From: Imbricaverruca yamaguchii
Taxonomy: Eukaryota > Arthropoda > Thecostraca > Neoverrucidae
Assembly (NCBI GenBank): GCA_034440575.1
Contig: JAOTOL010001398.1
Coordinates: 1-64,000, forward strand
Length of the DNA stretch: 64,000 nucleotides
Direction: 5' to 3'
Positions within the stretch are counted from its first letter, which is position 1; the number at the start of each line of letters is the position of its first letter. The translations under genes were made by a program, and so were the position numbers. The notes beneath the pieces are model-generated. The model had not been told where the DNA came from. It ran no database searches and worked only from the letters and a program-made list of their open reading frames with translations. Shown piece by piece: positions 1 to 12,800 of the stretch.

Positions 1-3000
1 GTGACGTGTTGACAGGCTGCCACACTGCGTGCCGGAGCGGCAGCAGTGCGACGGGCGGCCCCAGTGTGGCGACTACTCTGACAGTGTCGTGTGACGTGTT
101 GACAGGCTGCCACACTGCGTGCCGGAGCGGCAGCGGTGTGACGGTCGGCCCCAGTGTGGCGACTACTCTGACAGTGTCGTGTGACGTGTTGACAGGCTGC
201 CACACTGCGTGCCGGAGCGGCAGCGGTGCGACGGTCGGCCCCAGTGTGGCGACTACTCTGACAGTGTCGTGTGACGTGTTGACAGGCTGCCACACTGCGT
301 GCCGGAGCGGCAGCGGTGCGACGGACGGCCCCAGTGTGGCGACTACTCTGACAGTGTCGTGTGACGTGTTGACAGGCTGCCACACTGCGTGCCGGAGCGG
401 CAGCGGTGCGACGGTCGGCCCCAGTGTGGCGACTACTCTGACAGTGTCGTGTGACGTGTTGACAGGCTGCCACACTGCGTGCCGGAGCGGCAGCGGTGCG
501 ACGGTCGGCCCCAGTGTGGCGACTACTCTGACAGTGTCGTGTGACGTGTTGACAGGCTGCCACACTGCGTGCCGGAGCGGCAGCGGTGCGACGGTCGGCC
601 CCAGTGTGGCGACTACTCTGACAGTGTTGTGTGACGTGTTGACAGGCTGCCACACTGCGTGCCGGAGCGGCAGCGGTGCGACGGTCGGCCCCAGTGTGGC
701 GACTACTCTGACAGTGTCGTGTGACGTGTTGACAGGCTGCCACACTGCGTGCCGGAGCGGCAGCGGTGCGACGGTCGGCCCCAGTGTGGCGACTACTCTG
801 ACAGTGTCGTGTGACGTGTTGACAGGCTGCCACACTGCGTGCCGGAGCGGCAGCGGTGCGACGGTCGGCCCCAGTGTGGCGACTACTCTGACAGTGTCGT
901 GTGACGTGTTGACAGGCTGCCACACTGCGTGCCGGAGCGGCAGCGGTGCGACGGTCGGCCCCAGTGTGGCGACTACTCTGACAGTGTCGTGTGACGTGTT
1001 GACAGGCTGCCACACTGCGTGCCGGAGCGGCAGCGGTGCGACGGTCGGCCCCAGTGTGGCGACTACTCTGACAGTGTCGTGTGACGTGTTGACAGGCTGC
1101 CACACTGCGTGCCGGAGCGGCAGCGGTGCGACGGTCGGCCCCAGTGTGGCGACTGACAGTGTCGTGTGACGTGTTGACAGGCTGCCACACTGCGTGCCGG
1201 AGCGGCAGCGGTGCGACGGTCGGCCCCAGTGTGGCGACTGACAGTGTCGTGTGACGTGTTGACAGGCTGCCACACTGCGTGCCGGAGCGGCAGCGGTGCG
1301 ACGGTCGGCCCCAGTGTGGCGACTACTCTGACAGTGTCGTGTGACGTGTTGACAGGCTGCCACACTGCGTGCCGGAGCGGCAGCGGTGCGACGGTCGGCC
1401 CCAGTGTGGCGACTACTCTGACAGTGTCGTGTGACGTGTTGACAGGCTGCCACACTGCGTGCCGGAGCGGCAGCGGTGCGACGGTCGGCCCCAGTGTGGC
1501 GACTACTCTGACAGTGTCGTGTGACGTGTTGACAGGCTGCCACACTGCGTGCCGGAGCGGCAGCGGTGCGACGGTCGGCCCCAGTGTGGCGACTACTCTG
1601 ACAGTGTCGTGTGACGTGTTGACAGGCTGCCACACTGCGTGCCGGAGCGGCAGCGGTGCGACGGTCGGCCCCAGTGTGGCGACTACTCTGACAGTGTCGT
1701 GTGACGTGTTGACAGGCTGCCACACTGCGTGCCGGAGCGGCAGCGGTGCGACGGTCGGCCCCAGTGTGGCGACTACTCTGACAGTGTCGTGTGACGTGTT
1801 GACAGGCTGCCACACTGCGTGCCGGAGCGGCAGCGGTGCGACGGACGGCCCCAGTGTGGCGACTACTCTGACAGTGTCGTGTGACGTGTTGACAGGCTGC
1901 CACACTGCGTGCCGGAGCGGCAGCGGTGCGACGGACGGCCCCAGTGTGGCGACTACTCTGACAGTGTCGTGTGACGTGTTGACAGGCTGCCACACTGCGT
2001 GCCGGAGCGGCAGCGGTGCGACGGTCGGCCCCAGTGTGGCGACTACTCTGACAGTGTCGTGTGACGTGTTGACAGGCTGCCACACTGCGTGCCGGAGCGG
2101 CAGCGGTGCGACGGCCGGCCCCAGTGTGGCGACTACTCTGACAGTGTCGTGTGACGTGTTGACAGGCTGCCACACTGCGTGCCGGAGCGGCAGCGGTGCG
2201 ACGGTCGGCCCCAGTGTGGCGACTACTCTGACAGTGTCGTGTGACGTGTTGACAGGCTGCCACACTGCGTGCCGGAGCGGCAGCGGTGCGACGGTCGGCC
2301 CCAGTGTGGCGACTACTCTGACAGTGTCGTGTGACGTGTTGACAGGCTGCCACACTGCGTGCCGGAGCGGCAGCGGTGCGACGGTCGGCCCCAGTGTGGC
2401 GACTACTGACAGTGTCGTGTGACGTGTTGACAGGCTGCCACACTGCGTGCCGGAGCGGCAGCGGTGCGACGGTCGGCCCCAGTGCGGCGACTACTCTGAC
2501 AGTGTCGTGTGACGTGTTGACAGGCTGCCACACTGCGTGCCGGAGCGGCAGCGGTGCGACGGACAGCCCCAGTGCGGCGACTGACAGTGTCGTGTGACGT
2601 GTTGACAGGCTGCCACACTGCGTGCCGGAGCGGCAGCGGTGCGACGGTCGGCCCCAGTGTGGCGACTACTGACAGTGTCGTGTGACGTGTTGACAGGCTG
2701 CCACACTGCGTGCCGGAGCGGCAGCGGTGCGACGGTCGGCCCCAGTGTGGCGACTACTCTGACAGTGTCGTGTGACGTGTTGACAGGCTGCCACACTGCG
2801 TGCCGGAGCGGCAGCGGTGCGACGGTCGGCCCCAGTGTGGCGACTACTCTGACAGTGTCGTGTGACGTGTTGACAGGCTGCCACACTGCGTGCCGGAGCG
2901 GCAGCGGTGCGACGGTCGGCCCCAGTGTGGCGACTACTCTGACAGTGTCGTGTGACGTGTTGACAGGCTGCCACACTGCGTGCCGGAGCGGCAGCGGTGC

Positions 3001-3681
3001 GACGGACGGCCCCAGTGTGGCGACTACTCTGACAGTGTCGTGTGACGTGTTGACAGGCTGCCACACTGCGTGCCGGAGCGGCAGCGGTGCGACGGTCGGC
3101 CCCAGTGTGGCGACTACTCTGACAGTGTCGTGTGACGTGTTGACAGGCTGCCACACTGCGTGCCGGAGCGGCAGCGGTGCGACGGACGGCCCCAGTGCGG
3201 CGACTACTCTGACAGTGTCGTGTGACGTGTTGACAGGCTGCCACACTGCGTGCCGGAGCGGCAGCGGTGCGACGGTCGGCCCCAGTGTGGCGACTACTCT
3301 GACAGTGTCGTGTGACGTGTTGACAGGCTGCCACACTGCGTGCCGGAGCGGCAGCGGTGCGACGGACGGCCCCAGTGTGGCGACTGACAGTGTCGTGTGA
3401 CGTGTTGACAGGCTGCCACACTGCGTGCCGGAGCGGCAGCGGTGCGACGGTCGGCCCCAGTGTGGCGACTACTCTGACAGTGTTGTGTGACGTGTTGACA
3501 GGCTGCCACACTGCGTGCCGGAGCGGCAGCGGTGCGACGGTCGGCCCCAGTGTGGCGACTACTCTGACAGTGTCGTGTGACGTGTTGACAGGCTGCCACA
3601 CTGCGTGCCGGAGCGGCAGCGGTGCGACGGTCGGCCCCAGTGTGGCGACTACTCTGACAGTGTCGTGTGACGTGTTGACAG
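1..3681 (+). repeat. 90-bp minisatellite of exon 1's acceptor plus LDLa coding edge, about 41 copies
   Basis: Nearly identical 90-bp units run from the window start to exon 1. Each holds the acceptor (GTTGACAG) and about 69 bp of the LDLa exon. In the LDLa frame every unit has a TGA shortly after the GDYSD codons, so the copies cannot be chained as LDLa domains. Another frame stays open only because the unit is a multiple of three. Variants are few (ACGGTC/ACGGAC/ACGGGC, GTGGCG/GCGGCG); a few units carry 2- or 5-bp deletions. The array continues beyond the window. Confidence 0.95.
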
Positions 3682-3851
3682 GCTGCCACACTGCGTGCCG
3701 GAGCAGCAGCGGTGCGACGGGCGGCCCCAGTGTGGCGACTACTCGGACGAGGCCGTCTGCACCTACCTCGACTACCTGGCCAGGGAGGACCCGGGCCGCA
3801 TATGCGACTTCCAGGTGGACCTGCCCGACGGCTCCGACGAGGAGTATTGCT
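3682..3851 (+). CDS. ndl: nudel-like exon 1 of window: LDLa modules
   Basis: Acceptor TTGACAG ends at 3681 and donor GTACGT starts at 3852 (phase 1 out). It reads [22 protein letters not shown] then EAVC, a typical LDLa calcium-binding end (C-D-G-x-x-x-C-G-D-x-S-D-E). A second acidic Cys segment ends [11 protein letters not shown] and runs on into exon 2. The exon is the last and only complete copy of a sequence repeated about 41 times upstream; it departs from the repeat unit after TACTC. Confidence 0.85.
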
Positions 3852-6800
3852 GTACGTCTGGCAACCGGTGTCCCCACCCATGCGGGACGAGTAGTCCAGG
3901 GATTAGTTGCCCGGCTCACAATCGAAAGGTTGTGGGTTCGAGTCTCGCCTGTCGCCGCTCTTTTTCGCGACCAATCGGCGTGAGAGATTGGCGACGCCGC
4001 ATGGCTCAACGGTCGATGTGTCGCAAAACCAATAACCAACGAACCATATATGTGTGTATTTACTCCATATGTACCATATATGTGTGTATTAATGTGTGTA
4101 TGTGTTATGTATGCTATATGATTGTGTATACACTCTATATTTTGTATGTTCCCACAAATTTGAACCCTAGGTTATGTATGTAGTGCATAGGTACACACAT
4201 TGACCTCTATATATAACCATTATTGTTATATATAGGGGTCAATGGGCACAAGCTATATACATAGTATGTGGTGTAAAGTTGTGCAATTTTCTAAGTGATT
4301 GTGTCGCTTTGATGTGGTCATGTGCTGGCGTACCCATCGCGAGCAACTTAGGCTTTCAAAGTGGGCAAGCTGGTTCTCCTGCCGGGGACGGGTAGCCTAG
4401 GGGTAAGTTGCTCGTCTCACAATAGAAATGTTGTGGGTTCGAGTCTCGCCTGTCACTACTCTTCGCCCGCGACCAATCGGCGTGAGAGATTGGCGACGCT
4501 ACATGACTCAGCGGTCGATGTGTCGTAAAACCAATAACCAACCTGGTTCTCCTGCAAAATTTGCAAAGACGATTTGCCGAAGTCTTCCCGTACTTGTCTC
4601 GAATGTTATTGTACGATTGTATCTCGAGTATGATTAGCTCAGGCACATTAATCGGGATTCCAGGATTTCTATGTTTAATTAGCAAAGTTGTACACTACAC
4701 CGTACTGACTTCAACAAGAGTAGTTTTTTACGTTTCAGTACTCCGATAACGATGATTACTTTGATCATGCATTATGTGCACGTGACGGTACTTGGTGGTA
4801 TTTATGACTCTGTACCATCACCTACTCCCAACAAACGCAACACAACAGTACACAACAGGAAACACCGTACGTCGGCAGCCCAATAAACCACCATATTTGC
4901 GCCATTTTTACATCTGTGTCAGACACCGTTAACTACCAAATATTCCATTTACCAACTATGACGTCATTCGGACAAATAAACCAACTAAGCATGGATCAGA
5001 ATGGATATGGAGTATTGTGCGCACGAGGTAGCTCGCATGTAGATTTAGATTACCACTTAGTATAATTTTTTGTGCATCTGTTTCACAAAATGAAATTCCA
5101 ACAGATGGCACAAGGCCAAATATAGTTCCTATTTTCAAGAAAGGACAAAGAGGGAAAGTTGAAAACTATAGGCCAGTAAGTCTCACATCTCTAGTCTGTA
5201 AGGTACTCGACTCAATTATCGAGGATAGAATAGTTAGTTATCTGAAGGAAACATATTGATTCAAGATACTCAACATTGGTTTTGGGAAAGTGCGATCATG
5301 CCTTACAGATCTCTTGGATTTAGAACTTGCCACAGAACAATTTGATCAGGGAAATCAGGTTGATGTAGTATATCTTGACTTTAGTAAGGCCTTTGACATG
5401 GTACCTATAAACGGTTAATGATACAGCTTCAGGCCCATGGTATTGCAGCATTTTAAAATGGATAGGCTTGTGGGGCTTTCGTAGACAAACAAAAAGTGAT
5501 GCTAATGGTACAAAGCCATCATGGCAAAATGTTCTTAGTGGGGTCCCTAGTGGTTGGTACTAGGGCCATTACTGTTAATTATATTTGTAACTAACATTGG
5601 CCTAACCAGTAAGGTTTTTGAAATTTGCAGATGATTTGAAAGTCTTTAGGGCAATAACAGGTCAAAATGAGCATATCTCGCTGCAAACAGACTTAGACGA
5701 ACTTGTGAAGTGGTCCGAAGAATGGCAAATGAAATTTAACTTCGATAAGTGCAAAATCATGCATGTGAGTAAGCAGCATATGAAGGCTCCATACTTGATG
5801 GGTGGGCAAGTGCTATTAGTGACTCAACAGGAGAAGGACTTGGGTGTTATTCTAAACACAATATTGGGGGCATCAGAACAGACCAAGGAAGCCAGGAAGA
5901 AGGTACTGAGAATGCTTGAGCAATAAATTGGAATGTATCATACAGAAGTGAGGAAGTCATCAGGAAGCTTTACTGTGCAATGTCAGGCCACATTTGAAAT
6001 AATGCATCCAAGTTTGGTCTCTTAGCTATGAAAAAGATTGTTGGCTTTTAGAGAGAGTACAAAAGAGGGCTACAAAAATGGTTAATGGCAGAAGCAACCT
6101 GGCATATGAGGAAAGATTGAAGAAATTTAATGTTTTCACTTAGATATAGAAGGCTGAGAGGAGACCTCATCTAAGTCTTTAAATTTGTCCATGATCTGGA
6201 GAGGGGATATCTTGGGGAAATGTTTGAATTGAACAGAAATGGTGCAATTAGATGTAATCAATTGAAAATTAAAGTTAACCACAGCAGAACAAGGTTAAGA
6301 CTGACTTTCTTCACCAACAGGTTAGTAGAACACTGGAGTCAGCTGCCAGGAACTATTGTAAGTAGCAGCACATTGAACGTCTTTAAAAGCAGCATAGACA
6401 ATCATAAGAATAGAAGGCTTGCTTTTCAGAATTGCAGGGAAGGTTGATCGACAGTTTTGGTGGGTGACTGGTTGGGTGTACACGGTGCAACCAAGAACGG
6501 CCCTTGTGGCTCATAGTTGCACTTATCTTTATGTCTTTGTGAACGCCGCCTTGCCGACTCCATGGCACTTCCAACCCATTTCAATCTAGTGCGTAGGCAT
6601 GAAGTGGGCACGAGGTGACTATATCCAAACATGAAGTAGGCACGATGGATATAGTGAGGCGTTAGTATCTGACTACTAACGTTTCACTGTATCCGTCAAC
6701 AGCATCCAACGGTGATAACGCTTCATTATGTCCGCCGACAGTATCTGACCGTAGCTTCACTATTCGCTCAGCAAGGGACGAGTAGTCCAGGGGTTAGTTG

Positions 6801-9800
6801 CCCGGCTCACAATCGAAAGGTTGTGGGTTCGAGTCTCGCCTGTCGCCGCTCTTTTCTCGCGACCAATCGGCGTGAGAGATTGGCGACGCCACATGACTCA
6901 ACGGTCGATGTGTCGCAAAACCACCATAACCAACCGACCATATATGTATGTATTTACTCTGTTATGTATGCTATATGATTGTGTATCACTCTATATTTTG
7001 TATGTTCCCACAAATTTGAACCCTAGATTATGTATATATGTGCATAGGTACACACATTGACCTCTATTTATAACCATTGTGGTTATATACAGGGCCCAAT
7101 AGGCACAAACTACATACATAGTATGTGGTGTAAAGTTCTGCAATTTTCTAAGTGATTGTGTCGCTTTGATGTGGTCATGTGCTGGCGTACCCATGGCGGG
7201 CAACTTAGGCTTTCAAAGTGGGCAAGCTGGTTCTCCTGCCGGGGACGAGTAGCCTGGGGGTAAATTGCTCGTCTCACAATCGAAAGGTTGTGGGTTCGAG
7301 TCTCGCCTGTCACTACTCTTCGCCCGCGACCAATCGACGTGAGAGATTGGCGACGCTACATGACTCAGCGGTCGATGTGTCGTAAAACCAATAACCAACC
7401 TGGTTCTCCTGCCAAATTTGCAAAGACGATTTTGCCGAAATCTTCCCGCATTTGTCTCGAATGTTATTGTACGATTGTATCTCGAGTATGATTAGCTCAG
7501 GCACATTAATCGGGATTCCAGGATTTCTATGTTTAATTAGCAAAGTTGTACACTACACCGTACTGACTTCAACAAGAGTAGTTTTTTTACGTTTCAGTAC
7601 TCCGATAACGATGATTACTTTGATCATGCATTATGTGCACCTGACGGTGCTTGGTGGTATTTAGGACTCTGTGCCATCACCTACTCCCAATAAACGCAAC
7701 ACAACAGTACACAACAGGAAACACCGTACGTCGGCAGCCCAATAAACCACCATATTTGCGCCATTTTTACATCTGTGTCAGACACCGTTAACTACCAAAT
7801 ATTCCATTTACCAACTATGACGTCATTCGGACAAATAAACCAACTAAGCATGGATCAGAATGGATATGGAGTATTGTGCGCACGAGGTAGCTCGGATGTA
7901 GATCTAGATTACCACTTAGTATAATTTTTTGTGCATCTGTTTCACAAAATGAAATTCCAACAGATTGCACAAGGCCAAATATAGTTCCTATTTTCAAGAA
8001 AGGACAAAGAGGGAAAGTTGAAAACTATAGGCCAGTAAGTCTCACATCTCTAGTCTGTAAGGTACTCGACTCAATTATCGAGGATAGAATAGTTAGTTAT
8101 CTGGAAGGAAACATATTGATTCAAGATACTCAACATTGGTTTGGGAAAGTGCGATCATGCCTCACAGATCTCTTGGAATTTTAACTTCGCCACAGAACAA
8201 TTTGATCAGGGAAATCAGGTTGATGTAGCATATCTTGACTTTAGTAAGGCCTTTGACATGGTACCCCATAAACAGTTAATGATACAGCTTCAGGCCCATG
8301 GTATTGCAGGTAGCATTTTAAAATGGATAGGCTTGTGGCTTTCCGATAGACAACAAAGAGTGATGCTAAATGGTACAAAGCCATCATGGCAAAATGTTCT
8401 TAGTGGGGTTCCCAGTGGTCAGTACTGGGGCCACTACTGTTAATTATATTTGTAACTAACATTGGAAGTGGCCTAACCAGTATGGTTTTGAAATTTGCAG
8501 ATGATTTGAAAGTCTTTAGGGCAATAACAGGTCAAAATGAGCATATCTCGCTGCAAACAGACTTAGACGAACTTGTGAAGTGGTCGAAGAATGGCAAATG
8601 AAATTTAACTTCGATAAGTGCAAAATCATGCATGTGAGTAAGCAGCATATGAAGGCTCCATACTTGATGGGTGGCCAAGTGCTATTAGTGACTCAACAGG
8701 AGAAGGACTTGGGTGTTATTCTAAACACAATATTGGGGGCATCAGAACAGACCAAGGAAGCCAGGAAGAAGGCACTGAGAATGCTTGGAGCAATAAATTG
8801 GAATGTATCATACAGAAGTGAGGAAGTCATCAGGAAGCTTTACTGTGCATATGTCAGGCCACATTTGAAATAATGGATCCAAGTTTGGTCTCTTAGCTAT
8901 GAAAAAGATTGTTGGCTTTTAGAGAGAGTACAAAAGAGGGCTACAAAAATGGTTAATGGCATAAGCAACCTGGCATATGAGGAAAGATTGAAGAAATTTA
9001 ATGTTTTCACTTAGATATAGAAGGCTGAGAGGAGACCTCATCTAAGTCTTTAAATTTGTCCATGATCTGGAGAGGGGATATCTTGGGGAAATGTTTGAAT
9101 TCAACAGAAATGGTGCAATTAGATGTAATCAATTGAAAATTAAAGTTAACCACAGCAGAACAAGGTTAAGACTGACTTTCTTCACCAACAGGGTAGTAGA
9201 ACACTGGAGTCAGCTGCCAGGAACTATTGTAAGTAGCAGCACATTGAACGTCTTTAAAAGCAGCATAGACAATCATAAGAATAGAAGGCTTGCTTTTCAG
9301 TATTGCAGGGAAGGCTGATCGACAGTTTTGGTGGGTGACTGGTTGGGTGTACACGGTGCAACCAAGAACGGCCCTTGTGGCTCATAGTTGCACTTATCTT
9401 TTATGTCTTTGTGAACGCCGCCTTGCCGACTCCATGGCACTTCCAACCCATTTCAATCTAGTGCGTAGGCATGAAGTGGGCACGAGGTGACTATATCCAA
9501 ACATGAAGTAGGCACGATGGATATAGTGAGGCGTTAGTATCTGACTACTAACGTTTCACTGTATCCGTCAACAGCATCCAACGGTGATAACGCTTCATTA
9601 TGTCCGCCGACAGTATCTGACCGTAGCTTCACTATTCGCTCAGCAACACCCTGACGTCACTAACGCTTCACCACTCCCCAACAGCGTCTGGCACGGCACC
9701 AACGCTCCGCACCAACGCGTACACGTTTCACACTGCGACGACGTGCTGGATGACTTCAGCCTCTGGCTACGACTTTCCCAGACGTGCCACGTCCCAGCTT

Positions 9801-12800
9801 GGCAGCTTGAATCAGTCATGACGGGGACGAGTAGCCTAGGGGTAGGTTGCTCGTCTCACAATCGAAAGGTTGTGGGTTCGAGTCTCGCCTGTCGCTACTC
9901 TTCGCCCGCGACCAATCGGCGTGAGATATTGGCGACGCTGCATGACTCAACGGTCGATGTGACGTAAAACCAATAACCAACGAATCAGTCATGACGCAAC
10001 ACCTAATCGGCCTTGTATTGTGTGGTGGCTTCCAGGCACGCCCGAGGGGGGCGACTTCTTCTGCGCCTACAGCCAGGAGTTCATCTCTGCCAGCTGGCAG
10101 TGCGACGGCGTGCCCGACTGTGCGTTCGGCGAGGACGAGGAGGACTGTGGTGGGTTAAGGCGAGGACGGGGACTGGTGGGTTAAGGCGAGGACGAGGACT
10201 GGTGGGTTAAGGCGAGGACGAGGACTGGTGGGTTAAGGCGAGGACGAGGACTGGTGGGTTAAGGCGAGGACGAGGACTGGTGGGTTAAGGCGAGGACGAG
10301 GACTGGTGGGTTATGACGAGGACGGGGACTGGTGGGTTATGACGAGGACGAGGACTGGTGGGTTATGACGAGGAGGAATGTGGTGGATTAGGATGAGAAC
10401 CGTGGTGCGTTCTGCGAGGACGAGGACTGTGGTGGGTTAGGGCAAGGACTGTGGTGGGTTAGGGCAAGGACTGTGGTGGGTTAGGGCAAGGACTGTGGTG
10501 GGTTAGGGCAAGGACTGTGGTGGGTTAGGACAAGGACTGTGGTGGGTTAGGGCAAGGACTGTGGTGGGTTAGGACGAGGACTGTGGTGGGTTAGGGCGAG
10601 GACTGTGGTGGGTTAGCACGAGGACTGTGGTGGATGGTTAGGACGAGGACTGTGGTGGGTTATGGTGAGGGAGGACTGTGGTAGGTTAGGGAAGGACTGG
10701 TGGTTGGTTAGGACGAGGACTGTGGTGGGTTAGGACGAGGACTGTGGTGGGTTAGGACGAGGACTGTGGTGGGTTAGGACGAGGACTGTGGTAGGTTATG
10801 GTGAGGACGAGGACTGCGGTAGGTTATGGTGAGGACGAGGACTGTGGTGGGTTAGGGCAGGATGTGGTAGGACGAGGACTGTGGTGGGTTAGGACGAGGC
10901 TTTTTGAGGACGAGGACTGTGGTGGGTTAGGACGAGGACTGTGGTAGGTTAGGGCGAGGACGAGGACTGTGGTGGGTTAGGACGAGGACGAGGACTGTGG
11001 TGGGTTAGGGCGAGGACGAGGACTGTGGTGGGTTAGGGCGAGGACGAGGACTGTGGTGGGTTAGGACGAGGACTGTGGTGGGTTAGGACGAGGACTGTGG
11101 TGGGTTAGGGCGAGGACGAGGACTGCGGTGGGTTAGGACGAGGACTGTGGTAGGTTAGGGCGAGGACGAGGACTGTGGTGGGTTAGGGCGAGGACGAAGA
11201 GCGACTGGTGGGTGGCAGTACGTTGTAAACGTGACGTGAAACTGCTCATCTGACGGGGGCCGGTCCTGTCTGACCTGACGTGACCCGACCAGAGCTCGCG
11301 TGACGTGCATATGATCTGATCTGATCTGATTGCCAGAACTGAACTGGCCTAACGTAGCCTAATCTGGCATGGCGCAGTCATGCCGGATTAGGTTGTCAAT
11401 CAGCCTGGCATGTCGGCATGATGCTTCCTGACCTTATCTGGTGTGGTCCGAGCCGATCTTATCTGATCCGGTCCAGCGTGTCCTGGCATGAGTAAAGGTG
11501 GTGTGATGCGACTAGAGGGCATCGCCGGTGTTGTACAATTCACTGGAAACTTCCATGACTCCGTAAATAGTTCCACCGCAGTTTTTCTGCCACACACACA
11601 CACAAACACACACACACACTGTATGTACCCAGCCAGCTGATGTCGCTGCCTTGCGCATCTCGCATTTTGCAATCTGTTCCAATTCGTGATGTATGGCCTG
11701 CCGGTTGTTCGCAGTGGCCCTGGTTTCCGCCAACGTCGACACCATCGAGCTGGACAGGATGGGAATACCTCTGCCCCGGACACGCGGCATCGTGGCCATC
11801 AAGTCGCAGTGAGTGGGGCGGGGGCGGCAGAGTGGGTAACGTGTTGAGCTTTGGGTGCCAAAAGTTCAGCACTCGCATTTCCATTTGGGACATTTCCCAA
11901 TCGCGCGGCCCACCGGCGAAACAGTGTGGGCGGCGCCATTAGTCGTGATCGTGCAAAAAGTGCGTCGCGAACCACCCACTAAACAAACAAAGTCGCAACC
12001 CTGGTCGATGCGCCCTAAAGCCCAAATAACTAACTAAACAAAGTCGCAGTGAGTGGTGTGCGTATTGGTGTCTGGAATTCGTGCAGAGCCACAGCTTCAC
12101 TAGCTTACTCAACTGATGCATGGGTTGTAAAAGTATTCATTAGTTGTATTCGCACTAAAATGCTCTACATGTATACTATTTTACTGCATTTTTCCCTTTT
12201 TGCGGTCTTCGCAGCTGTTCTAACGACCAACAGTTTCCAACGTTTTTCCGTTGTAGCAAAGTCAACCTTGCGGGCCTTCCTTTCGAGTGCGTTTGCCACC
12301 TAATCTCGGCTGTTCCCTTGAGTCCTGGGATCCGTGTTCCGAGCGGATCCGGGCTCCGAGCGGATCCGGGCTCCGGGTGGATCCGGGCTCCGGGTGGATC
12401 TCAGACATTGGCGCGACGCGCCGACGTCGCCGTTTGACGCCTCGAGCCGCGGCCGCCGTCCAATGTTGAGCCCAGTCAGTTCCGGTGCCGGCGCGGCGGC
12501 GGCCGGTCAGAGGATGCGATGTCATATGGCGTAGTGGTTTCCCCCGCCCTATCACTATTGCACAGTGTGATCTCAGCACATACGTGTTCTACACATGCTC
12601 CACATGCTCCACAGGCTCCACATGCCCCAATGCCCCACATGCCCCACATGCCCCATATGCTCCACATGCCCCATATGCTCCACATGCCCCATATGCCACG
12701 TATGCCCCATATTCCCATATGCCCCATATGCCCCACATGCCACACATGCCACACATGCCACACATGCCCAACATGCCCCACATGCCTGAAGTGCGACTAT

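Larger units (their letters stand above)
3884..6774 (+). repeat. Tandem duplication unit A (about 2.89 kb)
   Basis: Sequence from GGGACGAGTAGTCC to the next copy at 6775 recurs almost base for base. Each unit contains two SINE copies, a short near-palindrome region, a LINE reverse-transcriptase fragment and about 200 bp of trailing sequence. Unit A carries more frameshifts in the LINE. Confidence 0.9.
6775..9646 (+). repeat. Tandem duplication unit B (about 2.87 kb)
   Basis: Second copy of the block at 3884-6774, ending with the same GCTCAGCAA. It lies in the intron between exons 1 and 2, so the duplication lengthened that intron. Confidence 0.9.

Noticed and set aside
6..1169. 387-residue open frame of 30-residue repeats in the first array
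   Set aside because: The frame is open only because the unit is 90 bp. The meaningful LDLa frame of the same bases is stopped in every unit.
1..3681. CRISPR array
   Set aside because: Units are contiguous with no unique spacers, and the DNA is eukaryotic.
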